Assembly (NCBI RefSeq): GCF_001040945.1
Contig: NZ_CP011930.1
Location: forward strand, 1,612,001 to 1,676,000
Length of the DNA stretch: 64,000 bases
Direction of reading: 5' to 3'
From: Herbaspirillum seropedicae
GTDB lineage: Bacteria; Pseudomonadota; Gammaproteobacteria; Burkholderiales; Burkholderiaceae_D
Part shown: positions 49,398-58,221 of the stretch, in pieces
Numbering within the stretch: position 1 is the first letter of the stretch
How the letters are laid out: every line of letters begins with the position of its first letter
Program-made: the position numbers and the translations under genes
Notes under the pieces: model-generated
Seen by the model: only the letters and a program-made list of their open reading frames with translations
Databases searched by the model: none
What the model was told of the DNA's origin: nothing

Positions 49398-50477
49398 CTA
49401 GAAGAATTCCACCGTGTCGTTGGTGGCGATGCCCGAGCGCAGCACGCCCGAGTTGACCAGTTCCTGGTAGTAGCAGATGCGGTTGCGACCGGTCTTCTTG
49501 GCGTGGTACAGCGCCTGGTCGGCATGCCCCAGGATCACCACCGGCGTTTCGCGGGCGATGCCTACGAAGCCCAGGCTCACTGTCACCTTGCCGACCTGCG
49601 GGAAATCGTATTCCTGCACGTTCTGGCGGAAACGGTCGAAGATCTTGCGGGCGTCCGAGAGGGTGGTCGACCGCAGCAAGATCACGAACTCCTCGCCGCC
49701 GAAACGGAAGATGCGGTCATGGCTGCGGAAAGAGGCGCGCAGGATGTTGGCCACCAGGATCAGCACTTCATCGCCATACAGATGGCCGTAGCGATCGTTG
49801 ACCTGCTTGAAGTGGTCGATGTCCACCACCGCCAGCCAGTGGCCCTTGGGCTCGTCGTCCTGGGCTTCGGCGCTGTCGTGGCGGCGCTCGTCCTGCTCCA
49901 TCGAATGCGCTTCGTGCGGGGCAATGGCAAAGGCGTAGCGGGTGAACTGCTCGTCGAAGGTCTTGCGGTTGAACAGGCCCGTGAGCGCATCGCGCTCGCT
50001 GTAGTCCAGCAGGCTCTGGTAATTGCAGAAGACGTGGAAGATGCCATGGATCACATCCATCATCTGTGGCGCGAACGGCTGCTGGCTGCGGATCTCCAGG
50101 CAGGAGTTCATCTTGCCATGCAGCCAGACCGGCAGCCACAGTACATGCAGGCCATCCGGCGTGGCTTCCAGGTATTCGTTGAGATGGTTGCGGATGCAGG
50201 CCACCATGGCAGGGTAGGCGCTCAGCAATTCCTTGGGATCATCGGCGGTATGCTCGTCGATGGTATGCAAGGTGCCGTCGCGGATGACCATCTTCTCCTG
50301 CACGTAATGCTCGTCGCGCATGGTGAAGATATCCATCATGCGGATGGTCTTCACGTCAGTGAGCTGGTACAGCGCGGAGACGACCGAGATGGCCAGGCGG
50401 GAATGTTCCCGGTGGGCCGTGATCTCTACCAGATGCTTGAGCAGCGGTTTTTTCATCTCGTCGTCGATGTCCTGCAT
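49398..50477 (-). CDS. diguanylate cyclase (GGDEF domain)
   Basis: 359 residues from the ATG at 50477; a TTG at 50552 could add 25. The N-terminal half (1-155) is an uncharacterised, probably sensory, soluble domain with no membrane segment. The GGDEF domain runs from RDALTGLFNRKTFDEQF (162-178) to the end. The active site is GGEEF at 260-264, and the inhibitory I-site RSHD at 251-254 is kept, so product feedback is expected. An acidic insert (about 188-212) lies between the first helix and the VVDIDHFKQVND strand. Synthesises cyclic-di-GMP. Monocistronic. Confidence 0.92.
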   Translation of the reverse strand: MQDIDDEMKKPLLKHLVEITAHREHSRLAISVVSALYQLTDVKTIRMMDIFTMRDEHYVQEKMVIRDGTLHTIDEHTADDPKELLSAYPAMVACIRNHLNEYLEATPDGLHVLWLPVWLHGKMNSCLEIRSQQPFAPQMMDVIHGIFHVFCNYQSLLDYSERDALTGLFNRKTFDEQFTRYAFAIAPHEAHSMEQDERRHDSAEAQDDEPKGHWLAVVDIDHFKQVNDRYGHLYGDEVLILVANILRASFRSHDRIFRFGGEEFVILLRSTTLSDARKIFDRFRQNVQEYDFPQVGKVTVSLGFVGIARETPVVILGHADQALYHAKKTGRNRICYYQELVNSGVLRSGIATNDTVEFF

Positions 50478-50978
50478 GAGCCCATTGTTGTATGTATGGT
50501 CGGTACTCGTCTTGCGTACTTCGCCATTGAGACAGTGTCGGAACCGATGCAAGAATCACGCCATGGTCCGGGCGGCGAAGCACAAGGATTTTACACGCTG
50601 GTATGAGCTAGGAAGAAGCAGTTTCTGCAAACAGGTGCCGAAAAAATCACTTTGGTTTCCATGTGGAAATATTTAGTTAACGTGATTTTCGATTACGTGC
50701 GTATTTGCTGATGTCATGACAGTCCGTTTGCATACGCAATTTCGCCATGCCCTGCATCGCCGCGCCTGTATTGGCTTTGACGCAGCTTGCCTGCTATCAG
50801 AATGGCGCCCTCCATTCTCAGGGGCTGCGCAATGGACATGGATGGCCCCTTGCGAATACTTATAAAAAAATCGCCGGCTTGCACCGGCGATTTGTTTTAT
50901 ATCATTTTCGATATGTGCGGCGCTTTGCCGCTATCTGATCATTGTGTGACGAGCCGCAGCGGATCGTCACGCGCACCT
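50478..50978. other. intergenic region upstream of the diguanylate cyclase gene, with lpxO terminator
   Basis: 500 bases between two minus-strand genes. The part 50600-50720 is AT-rich and probably carries the diguanylate cyclase promoter. The hairpin at 50868-50893 ends lpxO. Open frames here overlap that hairpin and show no protein character. Confidence 0.5.
50868..50893. terminator. terminator downstream of lpxO
   Basis: AAATCGCCGG (50868-50877) pairs with CCGGCGATTT (50884-50893). On the minus strand it is followed by seven T in all. Confidence 0.85.
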
Positions 50979-51878
50979 TCATGCGTAGATGATCAGCAGG
51001 GCCACGGCGATGATGAGGCCGAACTTGGTGAGCTTGTAGACCGTCTTGTTCCAGTTCTTGAAGCGGCGGCGATATTGTCCTGCCAGCCAGACGAAGCGGA
51101 ACAGCTTGTTGACGCGGCCGGTCTGGTCGCCGGTTTCATTGGGGGAGGCGGCAGCGGTCATCATGGTGCGGCCCAGGAAGCCATTGATCGCTTCGGCCCA
51201 GCGATAGCGCAGCGGACGCTCGACGTCGCAGAAGAGGATGATGCGGTTGCTCTCGGCGCCGTTCTGCGCCCAGTGGATGAAGGTCTCGTCGAACACCACG
51301 CTCTGGCCATCGCGCCAGCTGTAACGCTGGCCATCGACCTCGATGAAGCAGCGATCGTCATTGGGGGTGACCAGGCCCAGGTGGTAGCGCAGCGAGCCGG
51401 CGAAGGGGTCGCGGTGCGGATTGAGGGTGCCGCCCGGGGCCAGCTCGGCGAACATGGCCGCCTTTACGCAGGGAATGCCCTTGAGGATCTCCACCGTCTT
51501 GGGGCAGAACTTCTCGGCCGAGGGATGGCTGGCGTTGTACCACTTCAGGTAGAAGCGTTTCCAACCGGCCTTGAAGAAGGAGTTGAAGCCGGCGTCGTCA
51601 TTCTTTTCCGCCGCCTTGATCTTGGCCATTTCGCGCAGGGCCACGGCTTCGTCGCGGATGACTTCCCAGTTCTGGTCGATGATGGCCAGATCCTTGAATT
51701 CCTTCACGGCAGGATAGGGGACCGCTGGCACGCGCGAAAACGCGTACATGAACAGGTTGATGGGCGACATGATCGACGAATGGTCGAAGAACTGGCGCAG
51801 GAAGGGCAGCCTGACGCGTCCACGGAAGTGGATGAACAGGATGGAAAACAGATAGATGGAAACGATCGCCCACTTCAT
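50979..51878 (-). CDS. lpxO: LpxO-type lipid A 2-hydroxylase (Fe(II)/2-oxoglutarate dioxygenase)
   Basis: 299 residues. Known for the family: hydroxylates the 2-position of a secondary myristate of lipid A at the inner membrane. The N-terminus (YLFSILFIHFRGRVRLPFLRQFFDHS) and spacing match LpxO closely, with a second hydrophobic anchor at the C-terminus (LIIAVALLIIYA). Iron ligands are His155 and Asp157 (NPHRDPF) and His202 (ETFIHWAQN), with Arg212 for 2-oxoglutarate (SNRIILF). The ATG at 51878 has AGGA upstream. The general aspartyl/asparaginyl beta-hydroxylase family is the fallback call. Confidence 0.87.
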   Translation of the reverse strand: MKWAIVSIYLFSILFIHFRGRVRLPFLRQFFDHSSIMSPINLFMYAFSRVPAVPYPAVKEFKDLAIIDQNWEVIRDEAVALREMAKIKAAEKNDDAGFNSFFKAGWKRFYLKWYNASHPSAEKFCPKTVEILKGIPCVKAAMFAELAPGGTLNPHRDPFAGSLRYHLGLVTPNDDRCFIEVDGQRYSWRDGQSVVFDETFIHWAQNGAESNRIILFCDVERPLRYRWAEAINGFLGRTMMTAAASPNETGDQTGRVNKLFRFVWLAGQYRRRFKNWNKTVYKLTKFGLIIAVALLIIYA

Positions 51879-52228
51879 TGCATGGTCCTCTTGATGTTGC
51901 CGGCTCTTCCATATGAAGGAAAAGCTCGGGCGGATATCCGCCCAGATGGAGTCGGTTGGGGAAAGATCAACGGCAAAGGCGGCCGCAAGGCGCAAGATGC
52001 AGGCTGTTGAGTCCTATTCCCGGGGGCTGCGGGAACCGGCCGTACCGGCGTTCGCGCAGAGCAAGCGGGGATTCTACACCAAGGGGATGTGAGCATTTGT
52101 AAGCCGCCAGATGGCTTCTATATGAATGAAGATACATATTCATCCTGCTCTGACCCATATCAAGCGCCCAAAAGAAAACGGACCGGGAAATCCCGGTCCG
52201 TCCATGATGTGAAGCGGCAGGAGAGTGA
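51879..52228. other. intergenic region between dadA and lpxO, with dadA terminator
   Basis: 350 bases. ACGGACCGGGA (52178-52188) and TCCCGGTCCGT (52191-52201) form an 11-bp hairpin that ends dadA on the minus strand. The remainder carries the lpxO upstream region; an AT-rich patch at 52100-52145 is the probable promoter. Confidence 0.6.
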
Positions 52229-53539
52229 TCAGGCTGCCTGGGTCACGACCTGGCGCGCACGGTTCCAGCGCGGTAGGCCCGTGAAGGCGAAGTCGATCTC
52301 CGGCACGTGGCCGGCGACGATCTCGGCAATGGCGCGACCCGAGCCGCAACCCATGGTCCAGCCCAGGGTGCCGTGGCCGGTGTTGAGGTACAGGTTGGCG
52401 AACTTGGTCTTGCCCACGTAGGGCACGTTGGACGGGGTCAGCGGGCGCAGGCCGGTCCAGTAGGTCGGGTTTTCGTAGTCGCAGCCATCCGGGAACAGTT
52501 CACGGGTGCGGCGGGTGATGGCTTCGCAGCGGGTGGTGTTCAGTTCGCGGGTATAGCCGTTCAGTTCGCAGGTGCCGGCCACCCGCAGGCGGTCGCCCAG
52601 GCGCGAGACCACCAGCTTGTAGCCATCGTCGGTGAGTGAGACGGTGGGGGCGGCGTCCGGGTTGGTGATCTGGTAGGTGGCTGAATAGCCCTTGCCGGGG
52701 TAGAGCAGCAGGTCGATGCCCAGCGGCTTGACCAGTTGTTGCGAGAAGCTGCCCATGGCGACCACGAAGGTATCGGCCTTCAGGACCTCATGGCGGCCGT
52801 CCGGATTGATGATTTCCACGCCGGTCACGCGGGCGGCAGCGCCGGCGCCCTCGGTGATGAGGCGCGTGATGGTGGTGGAATAGCGGAATTCGACGCCGGC
52901 TTCTGCGCTCTTCTTGGCCAGGCCGGTGGTGAGCTTGAAGACATCGCCCGATTCGTCGGTGGCGGTGAAGTCGCCGCCGACGATCTTGTTGCGGATCGAC
53001 GCCAGCGCCGGTTCGATGCGCACGACTTCGTCAGCGCCGATGGATTCGCGCGGGCAGCCGAGGTCGCGCATGAGCTTGGCGGCGGGCAGGGAATCCTGGA
53101 ATTCCTTTTCTTCGGTATAGAAGTGCAGGATGCCGCGGGTCAGGTGGTCATACTGGATGCCGGTCTCGGCGCGCACCGCCTGCAGGGTCTGGCGGCTGTA
53201 TTCGCACAGGGCGACGATGTTGCGGATATTCTCGTCGGTGCGGGCGGCGGTGCATTCACGCAGGAAGGCCACGGCCCATTTCCATTGCAGCCATTCGGGA
53301 CGGAAGCGATACAGCAGCGGAGCGTCTTCCTTGCCCAGCCACTTCAGGACCTTCATGGGCGCTGCCGGGTTGGCCCAGGGTTCGGCGTGCGACACCGAGA
53401 TCTGGCAGCCATTGGCGAAGCTGGTTTCCTGCGCCGCGCCGGGCTGGCGGTCGATGACGGTGACGTCGTAGCCCTGCTTCTTCAGGAACCAGGCCGAAGC
53501 GGTTCCGATAATGCCTGCGCCCAATACGATCACTTTCAT
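52229..53539 (-). CDS. dadA: D-amino acid dehydrogenase small subunit
   Basis: 436 residues. FAD-linked oxidative deamination of D-amino acids (mainly D-alanine), passing electrons to the respiratory chain. The Rossmann start MKVIVLGAGIIGTASAWFLKKQG binds FAD, NGCQISVSHAEPWANP near 43-60 is a DadA hallmark, and the C-terminal GHGTLGWTMGCGSGRAIAEI closes the FAD domain. GGGAGAGTGAG precedes the ATG at 53539. No alr/dadX or Lrp-type regulator gene is adjacent. A palindromic element lies upstream at 53584. Confidence 0.95.
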   Translation of the reverse strand: MKVIVLGAGIIGTASAWFLKKQGYDVTVIDRQPGAAQETSFANGCQISVSHAEPWANPAAPMKVLKWLGKEDAPLLYRFRPEWLQWKWAVAFLRECTAARTDENIRNIVALCEYSRQTLQAVRAETGIQYDHLTRGILHFYTEEKEFQDSLPAAKLMRDLGCPRESIGADEVVRIEPALASIRNKIVGGDFTATDESGDVFKLTTGLAKKSAEAGVEFRYSTTITRLITEGAGAAARVTGVEIINPDGRHEVLKADTFVVAMGSFSQQLVKPLGIDLLLYPGKGYSATYQITNPDAAPTVSLTDDGYKLVVSRLGDRLRVAGTCELNGYTRELNTTRCEAITRRTRELFPDGCDYENPTYWTGLRPLTPSNVPYVGKTKFANLYLNTGHGTLGWTMGCGSGRAIAEIVAGHVPEIDFAFTGLPRWNRARQVVTQAA

Positions 53540-53583
53540 CTCACTCTCCCGGTTTTGCATGAACCTGCTGGTGTTTTTCGGAT

Positions 53584-53611
53584 GTTCGCATGGCCTTGGA
53601 GGAATGCGAAC
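53584..53611. promoter_or_regulatory. inverted repeat upstream of dadA, possible operator
   Basis: GTTCGCAT (53584-53591) and ATGCGAAC (53604-53611) are exact inverted repeats separated by 12 bases, centred about 58 bases before the dadA ATG. The palindrome ATGCATGCAT follows directly. Lrp/AsnC-type control of dadA is known elsewhere; binding here is inference. Confidence 0.45.
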
Positions 53612-53731
53612 GATGCATGCATTGTAAGAAAAGCGGGATTGCCAATGTGATCAATACTGGCTTGTTTTTTTATTCGATGAAAAGCGATCTGCCAGTTTTT
53701 ATTCAAAAAGAAAAGAAAACTGGCCGCTGAT

Positions 53732-54172
53732 TTAGTTTTTTGTGGATGCGAAGCGCGCCATCTCTTCGGCGACGGCGCGGGTGACGGTTTCGGCCAGGGC
53801 TTCATGCAGGCTGTCCTTGATGCGCTGCGTCAGCACCGTGGAGAGATTGTCCAGCACCAGCGCCATCTGGTCCTGCAGTTGTTGCTGCAGGACGGTATCG
53901 ACCTGTTCAAGCAGGCTTTGCAGGACGTTTTCGCGGATTTCCTGTTCCCATTGGCGGTATTGCTCCGCCGCAGGCGTCACCGGCAGCGGCGCGACGATGG
54001 GTGCGCCGGGCGGCGTGGCCTGGTAGCTGGTGGCCGCCGGCTGGGTGTGGAAGGCGCCGGGACGGGCAGGGGGCGCGTAGTCGGGCGCGCGCGCCGGGGT
54101 GTGGGCAGGCGCGGCCGGGGCCAGCGGGATGACCTCGGTCAGGAGGGGGATGCTGTTGTCGTCTTGATTCAT
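53732..54172 (-). CDS. hypothetical protein downstream of holC
   Basis: 146 residues, no family recognised with certainty. The first 65 residues are Pro/Ala-rich and likely disordered. Residues 70-146 are strongly helical and possibly coiled coil (REQ-rich: QLQDQMALVLDNLSTVLTQRIKDSLHEALAETVTRAVAEEMARF). It lies 30 bases after holC on the same strand; I recall an analogous small gene after holC in other betaproteobacteria. No membrane segment or signal. Confidence 0.65.
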   Translation of the reverse strand: MNQDDNSIPLLTEVIPLAPAAPAHTPARAPDYAPPARPGAFHTQPAATSYQATPPGAPIVAPLPVTPAAEQYRQWEQEIRENVLQSLLEQVDTVLQQQLQDQMALVLDNLSTVLTQRIKDSLHEALAETVTRAVAEEMARFASTKN

Positions 54173-54202
54173 GGCAATGCGTGGCAGGCGGGCTCAGGTC
54201 GC

Positions 54203-54622
54203 TCAGGCGGCCACATGGTGCGTCAGCGGATAGCCGCGTTCCTTGTAGAAACGATAGCGGTCACGGCCGGCGGCCTTGTCGGCATCGTCGGCGGAGATGA
54301 TTTCCAGCAGCCGCTCGAAGCGGGCGAAATGGGCCGGCGTGTCTGCGCCCAGGTTGATGAGGAGCTGGTGATGCGGCAATTCGGCGGCGTCGTCGCTGGT
54401 GAGGATGATGGCGGTCTGGGCGGCCAGCGGGTCTTTGGCCATCACGTGGGGCAGGAAATCCTGCTCGGAAAAGCTCCAGAGGGCCTGGTCCAGCTGCTGC
54501 AACTGGGCCGCATCCGGGCTGCGCACGACGATATTGACGCCCGTGGCGCGCGCCTTGCGCACCAGGCGGCAGACGTAGGTGATCTTTTGCGGGACGTTGC
54601 TGTGAAAGTCGATTCGTGTCAT
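54203..54622 (-). CDS. holC: DNA polymerase III subunit chi
   Basis: 139 residues. Chi links the clamp loader (through psi) to SSB. MTRIDFHSNVPQKITYVCRLVRKARATG at the N-terminus, LWSFSEQDFLPHV near residue 47-59 and FYKERGYPLTHH at the end fit HolC. The start at 54622 removes a 23-residue extension without family similarity. The usual betaproteobacterial neighbours pepA and valS are not here; it sits between prlC and dadA. Confidence 0.92.
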   Translation of the reverse strand: MTRIDFHSNVPQKITYVCRLVRKARATGVNIVVRSPDAAQLQQLDQALWSFSEQDFLPHVMAKDPLAAQTAIILTSDDAAELPHHQLLINLGADTPAHFARFERLLEIISADDADKAAGRDRYRFYKERGYPLTHHVAA

Positions 54623-54965
54623 CCCGCCAGTATAGTGGCTGGCGCTGCCGCATGCCATCTGCAGGCGACAAACAAAAACGGCCAGATGCATACGAAGCTA
54701 GCCAATCGTTGAGCAGTTCAGCACAATTCCCTGTATGAATGATGGATCCTGCGCTTTGGCTGCCTTGCTTTGCTGACAAATGAAATCAGCAGGCGGAAAA
54801 GGCGTGGCGCTCGAAGGGAGCGAGCATCGATGAAGGATATGTCGATCCGCCAGCTCCCCGGCTCTAGGCCCGCTCCAGGTGCGCAGTCTGCTGCGCATTG
54901 AGCACCTGGATGAAAAAGGCCCGCGCGCAGGCGGGCCATCCAGACGGGGCAAACGGGCGAGGGGC
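54623..54965. other. intergenic region between prlC and holC
   Basis: About 340 bases. GGCCCGC/GCGGGCC (54918-54924 with 54931-54937), followed on the minus strand by TTTTT, is the prlC terminator. Just left of it an inverted repeat TCCAGGTGC...GCACCTGGA (about 54873-54910) with an inner GCGCAG/CTGCGC stem could form a cruciform. The rest probably holds the holC promoter. Confidence 0.55.
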
Positions 54966-57041
54966 TTACGCCGCCATGCCGCTATGCCGCAACAGCGCAT
55001 CAATGCTGGGTTCGCGGCCACGGAAGGCCTTGAAGGACTCGATGGCGGGGCGCGAACCGCCCACGGCCAGGATTTCCTGCTGGAAGCGGCGACCGGTTTC
55101 CAGTGAGATCACGTTGCCGCTGCCGGCAGCCGCCTCTTCGAAGGCGCTGTAGGCGTCAGCTGACAGCACTTCGGCCCACTTGTAGCTGTAGTAGCCAGCC
55201 GCGTAACCGCCCGCGAAGATGTGCGAGAACGAATGCTGGAAGCGGTTGAATTCGGGCGGGCGGATCACGGCGATGCGGTCGCGCACGCTGTCGAGCAGTT
55301 GCTGCACGGTCTGGTTGCCGCCCACTTCATATTCATGGTGGATCAGCATGTCGAACAGCGAGAACTCCACCTGGCGCAGCATCTGCAGGCCGGACTGGAA
55401 GTTCTTGGCGGCGATCATCTTGTCGTACAGCGCCCGCGGCAGCGGCTCGCCGGTGTCGGCATGCGCGGTCAACTGCTGCAGTACATCCCATTCCCAGCAG
55501 AAGTTTTCCATGAACTGCGAGGGCAGTTCCACCGCATCCCACTCCACACCGGAAATGCCCGATACGCCCACTTCATCGACCTGCGTGAGCATGTGGTGCA
55601 GGCCATGGCCGAATTCGTGGAAGAGGGTGATGACTTCGTCATGGGTGAACAGGGCCGGCTTGGCTACGCCATCGACCACGGCGGGTTCGGTGAAGTTGCA
55701 GACCAGGTAGGCGATCGGGGTTTGCACGCCTTGCGCCGTCAGGCGGCGGGCGCGGGCGTCGTCCATCCAGGCACCGCCGCGCTTGCCGGAGCGCGCGTAC
55801 AGGTCGAGATAGAACTGGCCGACCAGTTGGCCGTCGCGTTCGATGCGGAAGAACTTCACATCCTTGTGCCAGACCGGGGCGCTATCGGGCTTGATCTGTA
55901 CGCCGAACAGTTGCTGCGCCACCTGGAACAGGCCGCCGACTACCTTGGGCTCGGGGAAGTATTGTTTCACTTCCTGTTCCGAGAAGGCGTAGCGTTGCTC
56001 GCGCAGCTTTTCGGAGGCGTAGGTGCTGTCCCAGGCCTTGAGCTCATCCAGGCCCAGCTTTTCGCGGGCGAAGGCCTTCAGTTCTTCATAATCCTTCTGG
56101 CCGAAGGGGCGGGCGCGCTGGCCCAGGTCTTCCAGGAAGGCGATCACTTCGCTGGGCGACTTGGCCATCTTGGCCACCAGCGAGACTTCGGCGAAGTTGG
56201 CATAGCCCAGCAGTTGCGCCTCTTCCTTGCGCAGTTGCAGGATCTGGTCGATGTTGGCGCTGTTGTCCCATTCCGGCTTGGCGCCCAGTTCGGAAGCCTT
56301 GGTGGCGTTGGCGCGGTAGATCTTTTCGCGCAGCGCGCGGTTGTCCGCATATTGCAGCACCGGGAAGTAGGACGGGAAGTGCAGCGTGAACTTGTAGCCG
56401 GGCTTGCCATCCTTCTCGGCGGCGGCCCGGGCGGCTTGCTTCACATCGGCCGGCAGGCCCGACAGTTCGGCCTCGTCTTCGACGAAGAGGGCGAAGTCAT
56501 TGGTGGCGTCCAGCACGTTCTCGGAGAAGCGGGTGGTCAGCATGGCCTGCTTTTCCTGGATCTCGGCGAAGCGTTCCTTCTTGTCCTCGGCCAGTTCGGC
56601 GCCGGACAGGCGGAAGTCGCGCACGGCATTGTCCACCACCTTGCGGCGCGCCGCCGACAGGGAAGCGAAGGCCGGGCTGGCCTGCAAGGCCTTGTACTTC
56701 TCGAACAGCGCCAGGTTCTGGCCCAGCGAGGTCCAGAATTCCACCAGGCGCGGCTGGTTCTCATTGTAGGTGGCGCGCAGGGCCGGGGTGTCCATGACCG
56801 AGTTCAGGTGGCCGACCACGCTCCAGGCGCGGCCCAGCTTTTCGGTGGCCGACTCCAGCGGTTTGACGAAATTGTCCCAGGTGACCTCGGCCATCGGCGC
56901 CTCCAGTTCGGTCACCAGGCGGCTGGCGTCGGCCAGCAGCTTGTCCAGGGCCGGGGTGACGTGTTCGGGCTGGATCGCATCGAACTGGGCATAGCCCGAG
57001 AAATCGAGCAGGGGATTGGCGGCGATGTCGGTGGTGGTCAT
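54966..57041 (-). CDS. prlC: oligopeptidase A (M3 metallopeptidase)
   Basis: 691 residues, full length. Cytosolic zinc oligopeptidase that degrades signal peptides and other short peptides. The zinc motif HEFGH is at residues 475-479, with the downstream third ligand region GISGVEWDAVELPSQFMENF near 495-515. The C-terminal HIFAGGYAAGYYSYKWAEVLSADAY is typical of M3A. About 70 bases downstream of folD on the same strand. Confidence 0.95.
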   Translation of the reverse strand: MTTTDIAANPLLDFSGYAQFDAIQPEHVTPALDKLLADASRLVTELEAPMAEVTWDNFVKPLESATEKLGRAWSVVGHLNSVMDTPALRATYNENQPRLVEFWTSLGQNLALFEKYKALQASPAFASLSAARRKVVDNAVRDFRLSGAELAEDKKERFAEIQEKQAMLTTRFSENVLDATNDFALFVEDEAELSGLPADVKQAARAAAEKDGKPGYKFTLHFPSYFPVLQYADNRALREKIYRANATKASELGAKPEWDNSANIDQILQLRKEEAQLLGYANFAEVSLVAKMAKSPSEVIAFLEDLGQRARPFGQKDYEELKAFAREKLGLDELKAWDSTYASEKLREQRYAFSEQEVKQYFPEPKVVGGLFQVAQQLFGVQIKPDSAPVWHKDVKFFRIERDGQLVGQFYLDLYARSGKRGGAWMDDARARRLTAQGVQTPIAYLVCNFTEPAVVDGVAKPALFTHDEVITLFHEFGHGLHHMLTQVDEVGVSGISGVEWDAVELPSQFMENFCWEWDVLQQLTAHADTGEPLPRALYDKMIAAKNFQSGLQMLRQVEFSLFDMLIHHEYEVGGNQTVQQLLDSVRDRIAVIRPPEFNRFQHSFSHIFAGGYAAGYYSYKWAEVLSADAYSAFEEAAAGSGNVISLETGRRFQQEILAVGGSRPAIESFKAFRGREPSIDALLRHSGMAA

Positions 57042-57110
57042 GGGCTCTCGTTTCTCTGTAAACGTCCGGCAGCCAGGCTGCCGGAGGGTATTGCGCTAAG
57101 TGAAGGCCGA

Positions 57111-57956
57111 TCAGCAGCGTTCGGCGGCTTCGATGGTGTTGACCAGCAGCATGGTGATGGTCATCGGACCCACGCCACCCGGCACCGGGGTGATCCAGCC
57201 GGCGACATCCTTGGCATTGGCGAAATCGACGTCGCCGCACAGCTTGCCGTTGTCATCGCGGTTCATGCCGACGTCGATGACGACCGCGCCGGGCTTGACC
57301 ATGTCGGCGGTGACGATGTTGCGCTTGCCGGTGGCGACCACCAGGATGTCGGCCTGGCGGGTGTGGTGGCCAAGGTCACGGGTCTTGGAGTTACAGATAG
57401 TGACGGTGGCGCCGGCTTGCAAGAGCAACATCGCCTGCGGCTTGCCGACGATGTTCGACGCTCCGACCACCACCGCATTGGCGCCGCGCACCGGGTAGTC
57501 GATGGATTCCAGCATCTTCATGACGCCATAGGGCGTGCAGGGGCGGAACAGCGGCTGGCCAGTCATCAACAGGCCGGCGTTGCTGACGTGGAAGCCGTCC
57601 ACGTCCTTTTCCGGGGCGATGGCTTCGATCACCTTGTGGGCGTCGATATGGGCCGGCAGCGGCAGCTGCACCAGGATGCCGTTGATCTTGGGATCGCTGT
57701 TGAGGGCGTCGATGCGGGCCAGCAGCTCGGCTTCCGTCATCGAGGCTTCATACTTTTCCAGCACGGAGTGCAGGCCATTGTCTTGGCACGCCTTGACCTT
57801 GTTGCGCACATAGACCTGGGAAGCCGGGCTGTCGCCCACCAGGATCACGGCCAGGCCAGGTTGCTTGCCCTGGGCGGTGAGGGCGGCGGCGCGCTTGGCG
57901 ACCTCGGCGCGCAGTTGTTGGGAGAGCAGGTTTCCGTCGATCAGTTGAGCAGGCAT
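57111..57956 (-). CDS. folD: methylenetetrahydrofolate dehydrogenase/cyclohydrolase
   Basis: 281 residues. Bifunctional one-carbon enzyme. [18 protein letters not shown] near 41-58 (with the catalytic Tyr and Lys), [13 protein letters not shown] near 93-105, and the NADP loop [18 protein letters not shown] near 160-177 are intact; the [16 protein letters not shown] stretch ends the protein. Divergent from gshA, and first gene of the folD-prlC pair. Confidence 0.96.
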   Translation of the reverse strand: MPAQLIDGNLLSQQLRAEVAKRAAALTAQGKQPGLAVILVGDSPASQVYVRNKVKACQDNGLHSVLEKYEASMTEAELLARIDALNSDPKINGILVQLPLPAHIDAHKVIEAIAPEKDVDGFHVSNAGLLMTGQPLFRPCTPYGVMKMLESIDYPVRGANAVVVGASNIVGKPQAMLLLQAGATVTICNSKTRDLGHHTRQADILVVATGKRNIVTADMVKPGAVVIDVGMNRDDNGKLCGDVDFANAKDVAGWITPVPGGVGPMTITMLLVNTIEAAERC

Positions 57957-58221
57957 GGCAGATAAGCTAAGGCAGGAAGAGAAAGGAAGCTCCCGGCGGG
58001 CCGGGGCGGCTGGGGCGCGAAGCGCCGGAATCCGTGATTATAAAGCCAGCCGGCAGGAGCGACGAAATGCGCACTCCGGTATTGCTGTTGTCGATTTGAA
58101 AACGAATGTCGTCGTTTCTGTCACCCTCTGGCTTTGGGGCAGCGCACGACGGGAATTTCCAATTTCGGTTATGCTCCCGCAACCAAGCAAGCCTGCCCCC
58201 CGATTGAACAAGGATTACCGC

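Noticed and set aside
55221..57965. 914-codon plus-strand open frame opposite prlC and folD
   Set aside because: Runs through two unrelated genes in antisense, which real genes do not do.
57955..58221. 89-codon extension of gshA
   Set aside because: It covers the divergent folD-gshA promoter region and has no similarity to GshA; the ATG at 58222 has AAGGA upstream.
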